Assembly: GCA_964509335.1 (NCBI GenBank)
Contig: CAZDXB010000001.1
Location: 1-64,000, forward strand
Reading direction: 5' to 3'
From: CAZDXB01 sp964509335
GTDB lineage: Bacteria; Bacteroidota; Ignavibacteria; Kapaibacteriales; UBA2268
Length of the DNA stretch: 64,000 nt
Shown one piece after another: positions 1-7,135 of this stretch (within the stretch, counting starts at the first letter, position 1; each line of letters begins with the position of its first letter). A program made the position numbers and the translations under genes. The notes beneath the pieces are model-generated. The model was not told where the DNA came from. It searched no databases and saw only the letters and a list, made by a program, of their open reading frames with translations.

Positions 1-17
1 CTCGATAGAATATATAA

Positions 18-52
18 AGCCCCTTCGGCTAAGCGCCGAAGGGGCTTTTTTT
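18..52 (+). terminator. Intrinsic terminator
   Basis: A 12-bp perfect stem (AGCCCCTTCGGC, 5-nt loop) is followed at once by a seven-T run. It would end a transcript entering from left of the window; the gene it serves is not visible. Its T-run continues into the TTTG box of the tsaE promoter. Confidence 0.88.
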
Positions 53-53
53 G

Positions 54-82
54 TTTGAGGGAGATTATTTTTTGTATATTTG
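54..82 (+). promoter_or_regulatory. Bacteroidota-type promoter of tsaE
   Basis: TTTG at 54-57 and TATATTTG at 75-82 are separated by 17 nt and match the known Bacteroidota -33 (TTTG) and -7 (TAnnTTTG) boxes. Transcription should start about 6-8 nt after the -7 box, at or next to the ATG at 88, so the mRNA may be leaderless. The match is by eye; spacing is slightly short of the usual 19-21 nt. Confidence 0.5.
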
Positions 83-87
83 AAAAT

Positions 88-531
88 ATGAAAGATAAAA
101 ATGTATATATTACTAACAGCGAAGAAGAAACAAAGAAATTGGGTTTTGATTTCGCTCGAAACTTAAAAAAAGGCGATTTAGTCTTGCTATACGGCGAGCT
201 TGGTTCCGGTAAAACCGAGTTCATCAAGGGTATGTGCGATTATTTCAAAGTCAACGATATCGTTACCAGCCCTACTTTTTCTATAATTAATCAATACGAA
301 GGCTTGCTTGACGACAATTTTGCTCCGCTTTTCCATATAGATTTATATCGCATAAAGTCAAAGAAAGAATTAGACGAAATCGGTTTCCAAGAAGCGATAG
401 CGTCGGAGGACTGCGTTAAATTCGTCGAATGGGCTGACAAAGCCGGAGATAATTATCCAGAAAATAGATACGTCGTTGAAATTTCTTATCTTGACGAGGG
501 CGACAAAAGAGAAGTAAAGATTTCAAAATAG
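88..531 (+). CDS. tsaE: tRNA threonylcarbamoyladenosine biosynthesis ATPase TsaE
   Basis: TsaE is the small P-loop ATPase that works with TsaB and TsaD to add threonylcarbamoyl to A37 of ANN-decoding tRNAs in the cytoplasm. The 147-residue protein has a Walker A motif GELGSGKT at residues 36-43, the family TSPTFSIIN segment near 60-67, the HIDLYR motif and an EWADK segment, which together are diagnostic. I chose the ATG at 88 over an in-frame TTG at 55 because the TTG lies inside the preceding terminator and upstream of the apparent promoter. The gene is convergent with the next one, with about 30 bp between them and no clear hairpin. Confidence 0.93.
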   Translation: MKDKNVYITNSEEETKKLGFDFARNLKKGDLVLLYGELGSGKTEFIKGMCDYFKVNDIVTSPTFSIINQYEGLLDDNFAPLFHIDLYRIKSKKELDEIGFQEAIASEDCVKFVEWADKAGDNYPENRYVVEISYLDEGDKREVKISK

Positions 532-563
532 CTGATTAATATTATTCGGAGCTTGTTAATTAT

Positions 564-1154
564 TTAGAATCCAATCGAACATCGTATTCCAATAGAGCCG
601 TGTTTATCGGCGTTTAAACCGAGAGATATGTTTTTTTCAACGCTGAAATCGTAAAGATGAGCGTCCACGTACGCGTCTATAGCTCCCAATATATATACTC
701 CGAGCAAGTAAAACGCGCTCATATCTCTTTGATTTCTATAGAATTCTTTTTTGTTTTTCCAGACAGTTTTATACGGGTCGTCGTCGCTCATTTTCTTCCA
801 TTCGGCTTGCAAATCGACAAATTCGTTGTGATTGACTACTATGAAGTAAATTAGAGCGGAAGAAGCCCCGACAAAAATCGGCGCTTTCCAATAAGATTCC
901 ACGTAAATTTGCCCGGCGCCCGGGAAAGTCAGAGAATAGAACAACGCAGTAGTGGGGGATTTTTCCATTTCGAAATCTTCTGATAATATCGGTTCGTCTT
1001 TGACTATTTCATAGAAAGGTTTAGTTACGACTTCTTTTTTGTTGACGTTAACGCTGTCCTCGATTTTGGTTGAATCGATTTGAAGAGGTTGAGCGCAAAG
1101 TTTTGCGGCAAATGTTCCGAGAATGAAAATCAATATGGTAAGACAGAGTTTCAT
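564..1154 (-). CDS. DUF5683 family membrane protein
   Basis: The 196-residue protein starts with a signal-like hydrophobic segment (residues 1-21, ending near Ala-Gln) and has a proline/glycine motif (SLTFPGAGQIY, about residue 72) followed by two hydrophobic stretches. That PGAGQ pattern plus the C-terminal AIDAYVDAHLYDF motif is typical of the DUF5683 family, which is common in Bacteroidota and has no settled function. It is the last gene of the minus-strand run gcvPA, FtsB-like, ROK kinase, DUF5683, with 1 bp between it and the kinase, so they are probably co-transcribed. Function is unknown; a role in the cell envelope is only a guess from the signal segment. Confidence 0.75.
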   Translation of the reverse strand: MKLCLTILIFILGTFAAKLCAQPLQIDSTKIEDSVNVNKKEVVTKPFYEIVKDEPILSEDFEMEKSPTTALFYSLTFPGAGQIYVESYWKAPIFVGASSALIYFIVVNHNEFVDLQAEWKKMSDDDPYKTVWKNKKEFYRNQRDMSAFYLLGVYILGAIDAYVDAHLYDFSVEKNISLGLNADKHGSIGIRCSIGF

Positions 1155-1155
1155 T

Positions 1156-2100
1156 TTATTCTTTATTTTCTAATTCGCTTTTCCCCAACAAGGCGGCGCC
1201 AATTATTCCAGCGTCCGCTTGAAATTTGGATTTTACGATTTGAATGCTTTTTGATATAAAAGGCAAGGAGCGTTCTTTAGCAGTTTTTAACGCCGAGTCG
1301 AAAAGCGTTTGGGGAGATTGAGAGATTCCGCCGCCTATAATAAAAACGGGGACGTCGAGCAAATTTGCGGTTGAGGCTAAAGCTACTCCTAAGTCCTTGC
1401 CGACAATTTGAAAACATTCCAAAGCGGCTCTGTCGCCTATTGTAGCGGTCTCCGCTATATCTTCGACGTCGAAATTATCAAGTTTGCGCAATCTTGAGCG
1501 CGGATATTTCTTAATTAAACTTTTTGCCGTTTCGATTATTTGATTTCTGCCAATAAGTTCTTCCAGAGTCCCTTGCCTGTATGCCGGAGTATTTTGTTTT
1601 TCGGCGTTTTTGTCGATTATAATATGTCCGATTTCTCCAGCCGCGCCGTTGCTTCCCCTTAAAATTTCGCCTTGGGATATTATAGCTCCTCCAACCCCAG
1701 TGCCTAATGTTATATAAATAAAATCGTCGAGATTTTTTCCCGCTCCTAATTTTAGTTCGGCTAAGGCGGCTACGTTGGCGTCGTTGTCGATTGCTATTGG
1801 CAAATCGGCGTCTAATTTCTCTGCTAAAAGTCGCTGGAATGGCTTGTCGTTCCAATCGGGCAGATTAGGCGTGAGTTTTATTTTGCCGGATTCGTCTATT
1901 GTTCCGGGCAAACCTATGCCTATTGACTTAATGAGGCGCTTAGATAAGACGTCTTCGATTATTTCAAGGATATTTTTTAAGGAATCTTCAAATTCTCTAT
2001 TTGAATTAGTTGGCGCGGAATTTTTTTCAATCAGAAGGGCATTCTCGTCGAGTACGCCCGTTTTGATGTTTGTTCCCCCTATATCTACGCCTAAATACAT
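1156..2100 (-). CDS. ROK family sugar kinase (glucokinase-like)
   Basis: A 314-residue cytoplasmic sugar kinase of the ROK family, likely phosphorylating glucose or a related hexose with ATP. It has the N-terminal phosphate-binding DIGGTN motif (residues 6-11), DNDAN with the catalytic Asp (105-109), GTGVGG (133-138), the EIGH motif (156-159) and a late GGGIS motif. The usual ROK zinc signature (CxCGxxGCxE) is absent: the aligned segment (TPAYRQGTLE, 171-180) has no cysteine, so the zinc site seems lost. It abuts the FtsB-like gene directly (stop and start adjacent). Exact substrate cannot be read from sequence. Confidence 0.87.
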   Translation of the reverse strand: MYLGVDIGGTNIKTGVLDENALLIEKNSAPTNSNREFEDSLKNILEIIEDVLSKRLIKSIGIGLPGTIDESGKIKLTPNLPDWNDKPFQRLLAEKLDADLPIAIDNDANVAALAELKLGAGKNLDDFIYITLGTGVGGAIISQGEILRGSNGAAGEIGHIIIDKNAEKQNTPAYRQGTLEELIGRNQIIETAKSLIKKYPRSRLRKLDNFDVEDIAETATIGDRAALECFQIVGKDLGVALASTANLLDVPVFIIGGGISQSPQTLFDSALKTAKERSLPFISKSIQIVKSKFQADAGIIGAALLGKSELENKE

Positions 2101-2343
2101 TTAATCGCTCTCGTTCTCGTCGATGAAAAATACTTTTTCTCCTTGTTTTATCAAGCCGTATTTTTCTCTGGCTACTCGTTCAATTTCCAAAGTGTCTTTT
2201 TTGAGTTTTTCTATTTCTTTTCGTAACGAATCGTTTTGGCGTTGTAACGCGTTTACTTTATCGCTTATTTTATTTTTTTCTTGTGACAATTGTATTCTAT
2301 TAACGGCTCCGTAGGGCGAGAAGATAACGAAAGCCAATATCAA
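2101..2343 (-). CDS. FtsB/DivIC-family septum protein, 5' end out of frame
   Basis: The ORF encodes 80 residues from a TTG: the end of a membrane helix, then a coiled coil (QRQNDSLRKEIEKLKKD) and the ARExYGLIKxGE motif typical of the FtsB/DivIC divisome family, bitopic proteins that link FtsL and the septal synthase. The TTG start cuts the membrane helix. A fuller N-terminus (MVDLKKK, IPIQLRRR, then a hydrophobic helix) lies upstream from an ATG at 2414 but is one base out of frame because of a run of ten A. Either the run is miscounted in the assembly, the gene is frameshifted, or slippage on the A-tract restores the frame. Coiled coil and family are clear; the start is not. Confidence 0.75.
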   Translation of the reverse strand: MILAFVIFSPYGAVNRIQLSQEKNKISDKVNALQRQNDSLRKEIEKLKKDTLEIERVAREKYGLIKQGEKVFFIDENESD

Positions 2344-2414
2344 GATAGCCGCTAAAGTTATTAGCAGGGTTCTCCGTCGTAATTGAATCGGTATTTTTTT
2401 TTTAAGTCAACCAT
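2344..2414 (-). other. Out-of-frame N-terminal part of the FtsB/DivIC-like gene with A10 tract
   Basis: Reading minus strand from ATG 2414-2412: Met-Val-Asp-Leu-Lys-Lys-Lys, then the ten-A run (plus-strand T-run 2394-2403) after which this frame soon meets TAA. Adding one A (or removing two) would join it to IPIQLRRRTLLITLAAIL and the downstream ORF, giving a basic N-terminus and complete transmembrane helix as expected for FtsB/DivIC. Confidence 0.6.
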
Positions 2415-2426
2415 AACGTTTAATTA

Positions 2427-2459
2427 TGAGTCGAACGGTTGTTAGAAACGCTCGACTCA
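2427..2459. other. Inverted repeat between gcvPA and the FtsB-like gene
   Basis: An 11-bp stem (TGAGTCGAACG against CGCTCGACTCA, one G-T pair) with an 11-nt loop begins about 10 bp past the gcvPA stop. Neither strand has a T-run after it, so it is more likely an mRNA-stabilising or attenuating hairpin than an intrinsic terminator. It sits just upstream of the ATG at 2414. Confidence 0.6.
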
Positions 2460-2468
2460 ATATACATA

Positions 2469-3809
2469 TTATTCGCTGAATTTCTTAAATATTTCAACTA
2501 ATTTATCGATTTCTTCTTTCGTTCTTTTTTCCGTAACCGCCACTAATAGACCGTCCTTGCAGTTTTCGAAACGGCTAGTGTCTATACCCGGCAAAACGCC
2601 TTCTTTTTCGGCTTCGTCGATTATTTTTGAAGAGGGCGCGGGCGGTTTGACCAAAAATTCCTTAAAGAACGGTTTGTCGCTTAATAAAGAATATCCGGGG
2701 ATTTGTTTGATTTTGGAAGCGAGATAACGAGCTTTTTGGAAACAATGCTCAGCTACTTCCTTAACGCCTTCTTTGCCCATTACGGACATATACACGGCGG
2801 CGGCTAGCATCATTAATCCTTGATTGGTGCAAATATTTGAAGTCGCTCTTTCTCTTTTAATTTGCTGTTCTCTGGTTTGTAGCGTCAATACGTATCCTCT
2901 ATTGCCGTCGACGTCCTTTGTAGCTCCCGATATTCTGCCGGGGATTTTTCTGACGTATTTCTTTTTCGCCGCGAAAACGCCTAGATAAGGTCCGCCAAAA
3001 CTCAAGGGAATGCCGAGAGGTTGTCCCTCCGCCGTCGCAATATCGGCGTCGTATTCGCCGGGAGCTTTCAGGATTCCCAACGAAATCGGGTCGAACGAGC
3101 TAATAAGCAGAGCTTTGTTTGCGTGAGCGATTTCGGAAATTGTATCGACGTCTTCCAAAAAACCGTAGGCATTGGGGTGTTGTACTATAACCGCCGAAGT
3201 CTTATTGTCTATAGCTTTTTTCAGAGCGTCAATATCGCAAGAGCCGTCTTCGGCTTCAAATGATATAAACTCAAATTTTTTGCCGCGGCAAATTGTTTCC
3301 AAGACGTCTTTGTAGCGCGGATTTAAAGCTCCCGCTATGAAAAATTTGCTTTTTTTATTGACGTTGTTAGCCATTATGCAAGCTTCAGCGAGAGCGGAAG
3401 CTCCGTCGTAAAGCGAGGCGTTTGCCACGTCCATCTGCGTTAAAGCGCAAATCATTGATTGATACTCGTACATTGATTGCAAAGTTCCTTGAGACACTTC
3501 CGCTTGGTAAGGCGTATAGGCAGTTCTAAACTCGGGACGCCCGATTATATCGCCGACAATCGCCGGTATGAAATGGTCGTAGGCGCCGCCGCCCATAAAG
3601 CAAACGTGTGTACTTGAGTTTATATTTTCTTCGGAGTATTTGCGGATTTGTTTTATAACTTCGTATTCAGAAAGCGGTTCCGGTAAATCCAAAGGTTCGG
3701 TTAATTGAATGTCTTTCGATATGTTTTCTATTAACTCGTCGAAGTTGCTCGCTCCGATTTTTTCGAACATCTTTTTCATATCTTCTTTTGTGTTAGACGC
3801 AAAGTCCAT
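2469..3809 (-). CDS. gcvPA: Glycine dehydrogenase (decarboxylating) subunit 1
   Basis: The 446-residue protein is the N-terminal half-type P-protein of the glycine cleavage system, which with subunit 2 (GcvPB, carrying the PLP lysine) decarboxylates glycine and passes the aminomethyl group to GcvH. Recognised by its full collinearity with GcvPA, for example FMGGGAYDHFIPA near residue 70, YTPYQAEVSQGTLQ near 95, SLSFGGPYLGVFA near 269 and SNICTNQGL. The start at 3809 follows an AGGAGA Shine-Dalgarno at good spacing. No gcvPB, gcvH or gcvT is present in the window, so the partner must be encoded elsewhere. kbl and threonine dehydrogenase at 58-60 kb make glycine that this system could consume. 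Confidence 0.95.
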   Translation of the reverse strand: MDFASNTKEDMKKMFEKIGASNFDELIENISKDIQLTEPLDLPEPLSEYEVIKQIRKYSEENINSSTHVCFMGGGAYDHFIPAIVGDIIGRPEFRTAYTPYQAEVSQGTLQSMYEYQSMICALTQMDVANASLYDGASALAEACIMANNVNKKSKFFIAGALNPRYKDVLETICRGKKFEFISFEAEDGSCDIDALKKAIDNKTSAVIVQHPNAYGFLEDVDTISEIAHANKALLISSFDPISLGILKAPGEYDADIATAEGQPLGIPLSFGGPYLGVFAAKKKYVRKIPGRISGATKDVDGNRGYVLTLQTREQQIKRERATSNICTNQGLMMLAAAVYMSVMGKEGVKEVAEHCFQKARYLASKIKQIPGYSLLSDKPFFKEFLVKPPAPSSKIIDEAEKEGVLPGIDTSRFENCKDGLLVAVTEKRTKEEIDKLVEIFKKFSE

Positions 3810-4035
3810 ATATCTTCTCCTAAATTTAAAATATCCAATCTATAATTTTAGCCAAACTTAACATAGCAAAAATATGTTTATTTGCTTTGTTATCCAAAGA
3901 GAATTAAGTTTAAAATTCACTCAAGAAATAGCTTTTTTAAACGTCTCAAAAACAAAAGCGGGACAAAAAACGATAGAGTCATTAATAAATGAAGAAATAT
4001 AATATTATTTCCCACCAAAAACATTGGAGAGCTCT
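3810..4035. other. Divergent intergenic region gcvPA/pgk
   Basis: An AT-rich 226-bp spacer between divergent genes that must hold both promoters. I could not assign a convincing TTTG/TAnnTTTG pair to either gene. It contains the AGGAGA ribosome site of gcvPA and the GGAGAG site of pgk (4026-4031). Confidence 0.5.
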
Positions 4036-5343
4036 ATGGATATCAAAGACTTAAAAATTCCCGTCATTCAAGAAGCGGATTTACGCGGAAAAGTCGTTCT
4101 CGTTCGAGTGGACCATAATGTCGTGAAAAAAGGGGAGATGCACGACCCGTATAGAATCGACGCCACTATTGGAACGCTATATCATATTAACGCCAAAGGC
4201 GGCAAGACAATATTAATGACTCACGTCGGAAGACCGCGCGATAAGAAAACAGGGGAGATTGACATTTCGGAAGATACTTCGATAATGCCGATTGTCGAAT
4301 ATTTGCAGAACAAGCTTCACATAAAGATAAAAGTACCCGAATTTTACGAGCACGGCAAAGAAGGCTATTTGGGAATAGAAACGTCTATTAATCATATTAT
4401 TAGAGAGCTGAACGACCATAAAATCGACTGTATATATTTGCCAAACACTCGTTGGTTCAAAGGCGAGGAAGGCAACGGGGAAGAGATGGAGCGTTTCGCT
4501 AATCAATTAGCGGGCTTAGCCGACATATTCGTAAACGACGCGTTCGGCTCTTGGCAGCCGCACGCTTCCACAGTTGGAGTTCCAAAATATATGCCGTCTT
4601 ACGCCGGTTACTTAATGCAGAAAGAATTAGTTAACCTGGAGCGGATATACAATCCTAAAAGACCCTTTGTAGCCGTCGTAGCGGGAGCCAAGTTCGACAC
4701 AAAAATCGATTCCCTATATACTTTAATACAAAAAGCCGATTACTTGGTTTTAGGCGGGGTTATGTATAACGCGTATTTAGCGGCTAAGTACGACATTTCA
4801 ATAAAAGGAGTCAGCTCTGAAGACCTAAATTACGCTAAACAATTCGTAGAGTATTCTAAAAATTATCCCGGGAAGTTAATCGAGCTACCGTATATAGTTG
4901 AATCGGATACAATGGACGGCAAAATTGAAGGGAAACATAGAGTTCACAGTATCGACGATTTGAAAGACAAGAAAGAATTGAAGTACGTATTAGACGTAGC
5001 TAAAGAGTCGTTTGAAGACGAGAAGATAAATAAGATTTTTAAGGAAGCTAAGACTGTTTTCGTAAACGCCGTAATGGGATTCGTGCCGCATTTCAACGAA
5101 GGAACGATAGCCCTCGACCAAACGATTGACCAAAATCGCGAAGCGGTTAAATTATACGGCGGCGGCGACACTATGCAAGAGCTTAAGCGCTTGTTGCCCG
5201 GACTTTATATTGTCGCTATCGACCATCCGCAATATTATATATTCACCGGCGGAGGGGCGGTTTTAAAAGCGATTCAGGAAGGCACGCCCTTGGGGTTAGA
5301 GCCAGTCAGGACTTTGTATCATCAGCCGCCTTTAGAAAAATAA
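4036..5343 (+). CDS. pgk: Phosphoglycerate kinase, divergent form
   Basis: A PGK-fold enzyme of 435 residues (usual bacterial PGK about 390-400), expected to transfer phosphate between 1,3-bisphosphoglycerate and ADP in glycolysis. Family marks: RVDHN near residue 24 (usual RVDFN), THVGRP near 62, YLPNTRWF (usual ENLRF region), NDAFGSWQPHAS (usual NDAFGTAHRAHAS), GAKFDTK, GGGDT and the late FTGGGA. The substrate-binding Arg of the HRAH segment has no counterpart. The ATG at 4036 is preferred to the TTG at 4024 because GGAGAG lies 4 nt before it. The nucleotide-binding GGGDT and TGGGA motifs look intact, so a kinase is likely; activity as glycolytic PGK is probable but unproven. Confidence 0.85.
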   Translation: MDIKDLKIPVIQEADLRGKVVLVRVDHNVVKKGEMHDPYRIDATIGTLYHINAKGGKTILMTHVGRPRDKKTGEIDISEDTSIMPIVEYLQNKLHIKIKVPEFYEHGKEGYLGIETSINHIIRELNDHKIDCIYLPNTRWFKGEEGNGEEMERFANQLAGLADIFVNDAFGSWQPHASTVGVPKYMPSYAGYLMQKELVNLERIYNPKRPFVAVVAGAKFDTKIDSLYTLIQKADYLVLGGVMYNAYLAAKYDISIKGVSSEDLNYAKQFVEYSKNYPGKLIELPYIVESDTMDGKIEGKHRVHSIDDLKDKKELKYVLDVAKESFEDEKINKIFKEAKTVFVNAVMGFVPHFNEGTIALDQTIDQNREAVKLYGGGDTMQELKRLLPGLYIVAIDHPQYYIFTGGGAVLKAIQEGTPLGLEPVRTLYHQPPLEK

Positions 5344-5361
5344 ATATTTCAAATATATTTG
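5331..5361 (+). promoter_or_regulatory. Candidate promoter reading into the pgk/OMP gap
   Basis: TTTA at 5331-5334 and TATATTTG at 5354-5361 are 19 nt apart, close to the Bacteroidota promoter form (the first box has one mismatch). It overlaps the end of pgk and points into a stretch with no plus-strand gene, so it may drive a non-coding transcript starting near 5368. Confidence 0.4.
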
Positions 5362-5515
5362 AGACTGTATCAAAAGTAGTAAATTCACACACGGGCAAGC
5401 CCGTGTGCTCCCAAAGTAAATCAGGGTAAAACGATGTAATATAAACTTTTAGTCTATATTGAAAAAATGCATTGGGGCTTGCCCCGATGTAATATTTGAG
5501 TTTTTAGACAGCCTC
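5361..5515. mobile_element. MITE-like element with terminal inverted repeats
   Basis: A 155-bp non-coding segment bounded by GAGACTGTATCAAAA on the left and the complement of GAGGCTGTCTAAAAA on the right (12 of 15 match). Such GAGGCTGTC...AAAA ends are typical of several insertion-sequence families. Inside are a perfect 9-bp palindrome (CACACGGGC-AA-GCCCGTGTG, 5388-5407) and a GGGGC-TT-GCCCC hairpin (5474-5485). No transposase is encoded. A TTT flank on both sides could be a target duplication but is weak. A lone copy of the same 12-nt end occurs at 57837. Confidence 0.5.
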
Positions 5516-5662
5516 TTTAGCGGTCTGTAGTCGCGCCCGAACGTCGCTTTTGCTCTGGCAGACAGCTAAGTCTATCGGTTTCCGACGAATAGACCCCTGA
5601 GATTAACGGCTCTTGAGAGACGCGGCAGTTCCCGCTTTCGTTAACATTCGGGTTTACCCGAA
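5516..5662. other. Hairpin-rich intergenic segment, possible structured RNA
   Basis: This part of the 334-bp gap has no ORF, is more GC-rich than other gaps, and contains several nested or consecutive stems: GTCTAT(5570-5575)/ATAGAC(5589-5594) with inner CGG/CCG; TTAACG(5603-5608)/CGTTAA(5639-5644) enclosing GCGG/CCGC; TTCGGG-TTTA-CCCGAA (5647-5662); and a possible long closing stem AGCGG(5519-5523)/CCGCT. I do not recognise tmRNA, RNase P, SRP RNA or a known riboswitch in it. The strand is unknown, though a plus-strand promoter candidate lies upstream at 5331-5361. Confidence 0.4.
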
Positions 5663-5677
5663 GAGTTCGAAGTTCAA

Positions 5678-7105
5678 TTAGTAATTAATTTTCCAGACGA
5701 AGTTAGCTGCCGCAGATATATAGGGCGACGAACCGCCTCCCATTAGAGTAGTCAAATCCTGCGTGGCGAACATAATATCTATAACGGAAGTAGAAAAGCC
5801 CAGTCCAAAAGTCCACCTCAAACTACCGTCTCTTGAGTTCGTAAAGCCAGTTCCAATAACCGGAACGTAGGGCAAGGTTTTCCATATAGCTCCAAATCCA
5901 ATTCGAGGCATAGTAGAATTACCGGGCATATCGTTAAAACCTTGGTCGTATTCAAAAGCCAAATGCAATTTCCCCGGTATAGCTTCGACTGAATTTGTTA
6001 GTTCGTAAAGGATGCTTAATCTCAAAGCGGTAGGCAAACTAGTCGAGAAACTGCCGCCCGCGTAAGAGCTGTCGTTAAAAGCGTTTTCTAAATCCTCTCT
6101 TTGGTTTTCGTCAAATAGGTCGTCCGCGTAGATGTCTCCGGCGCCTGCGTATTCGGCTATTCTTTCGTTCCAAGCTATCGAACCAATATCGGTTACCGCT
6201 AAGCCAACCTGAAAGCCGTGTTTGAGTTTAGCGGCGAAACCAATATCCATTCCAAAGCCCGTTCCTCCCGGAGTCATAGAGTAACCGGCGTTTCCTTCCG
6301 GCGTATCTTCGTCGAATTCGTATTTAACGCCAAAATCGGGAGAGAAAGAAGTTTTAGCCAAATAATTAATATTTCCCGTAATTACGTTGTTTTCTCCGGT
6401 AGATAAATTCGCGTCGATTTCTTCGAGCGAACTATAAGCGTATCCGTTAGCTAACTTAAGCGTTAAACCGCCGGATATATTTTTAATAAAACTGTCTTCG
6501 TCGTCCCATTGTTTTAGTATTCTACCGTAAGATAAGCTGTAAGTCCTGATATACCAAAACCGGAAGTCCATATTGCTAAAAGAATATGTAGTGTTTGGTT
6601 TGTTGCCGTATAGCGCTAAATCGACGAACTCTCTCGGCATAGTCATATTTCCCGCCGAGTAATCGGTCGTAGAAAAAGCAAAAGTTCCAATTTTGGGCGA
6701 AGGCGTCCAGCTTATCGCGAAAGCGGTGGCGCCAAAATCGTAAATAAGCGATGGGTCGCCTTTTATTGCGTTGAAAAAATTATCTTTCTCCTTGTCCGAC
6801 AAGTTAAGCGACCTCGGATTGTTGAAGTATTTATTGAAATCGTCGAATGACATAGAAGAGTTCAACGCTTTTCCCATAGCGTTAGGTATTTGAAAGACCA
6901 CTTTTGAATTAGAGTCCGCCGGACATACAAGAAAAGCGGGGTTTTTTCCTATTGCCGTAACGCTTTCGGAAGCTCCGAAGGAATTACCTATCGCCGCGCT
7001 TTGTGCGTCTATTGTTCCAAAAGAACCGAACTGCGCTTTAGAAATAGAAAAGCTTAAAAATGCAAGAATGAGGACAATTAACAATTTATTCAGTTTCTTA
7101 TTCAT
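5678..7105 (-). CDS. Outer-membrane beta-barrel protein, DUF5723-like
   Basis: The 475-residue protein has a clear signal peptide (residues 1-24, cut near ...ISKAQ). After it comes an ASES(V)TAIGKNPAFL segment like that of PorV/FadL-type barrels, and many alternating amphipathic strands with Gly/aromatic patterns through to a C-terminal NFVWKINY, as expected for an outer-membrane barrel. The IDAQSAAIGNSFGASES and GGGMDIGF-like segments resemble DUF5723 proteins of Bacteroidota, whose function is not established. It lies 30 bp after a lipoprotein gene and is probably co-transcribed with it, suggesting the two act together at the outer membrane. Cargo or partner cannot be told. Confidence 0.68.
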   Translation of the reverse strand: MNKKLNKLLIVLILAFLSFSISKAQFGSFGTIDAQSAAIGNSFGASESVTAIGKNPAFLVCPADSNSKVVFQIPNAMGKALNSSMSFDDFNKYFNNPRSLNLSDKEKDNFFNAIKGDPSLIYDFGATAFAISWTPSPKIGTFAFSTTDYSAGNMTMPREFVDLALYGNKPNTTYSFSNMDFRFWYIRTYSLSYGRILKQWDDEDSFIKNISGGLTLKLANGYAYSSLEEIDANLSTGENNVITGNINYLAKTSFSPDFGVKYEFDEDTPEGNAGYSMTPGGTGFGMDIGFAAKLKHGFQVGLAVTDIGSIAWNERIAEYAGAGDIYADDLFDENQREDLENAFNDSSYAGGSFSTSLPTALRLSILYELTNSVEAIPGKLHLAFEYDQGFNDMPGNSTMPRIGFGAIWKTLPYVPVIGTGFTNSRDGSLRWTFGLGFSTSVIDIMFATQDLTTLMGGGSSPYISAAANFVWKINY

Positions 7106-7135
7106 TTTACTAGCCTTAAATTGGTGGACAAATAA

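Noticed and set aside
1511..1855. A 114-codon basic ORF (minus strand, shifted frame) inside the ROK kinase gene
   Set aside because: It lies wholly inside a gene with clear motifs and is a shadow frame with Arg/Ser-rich, unmotifed content.
5516..5662. Possible 6S RNA or other named RNA class in the pgk/OMP gap
   Set aside because: Hairpins exist, but I could not match the central bubble or any class-specific motif, so it is listed only as an unknown structured segment.
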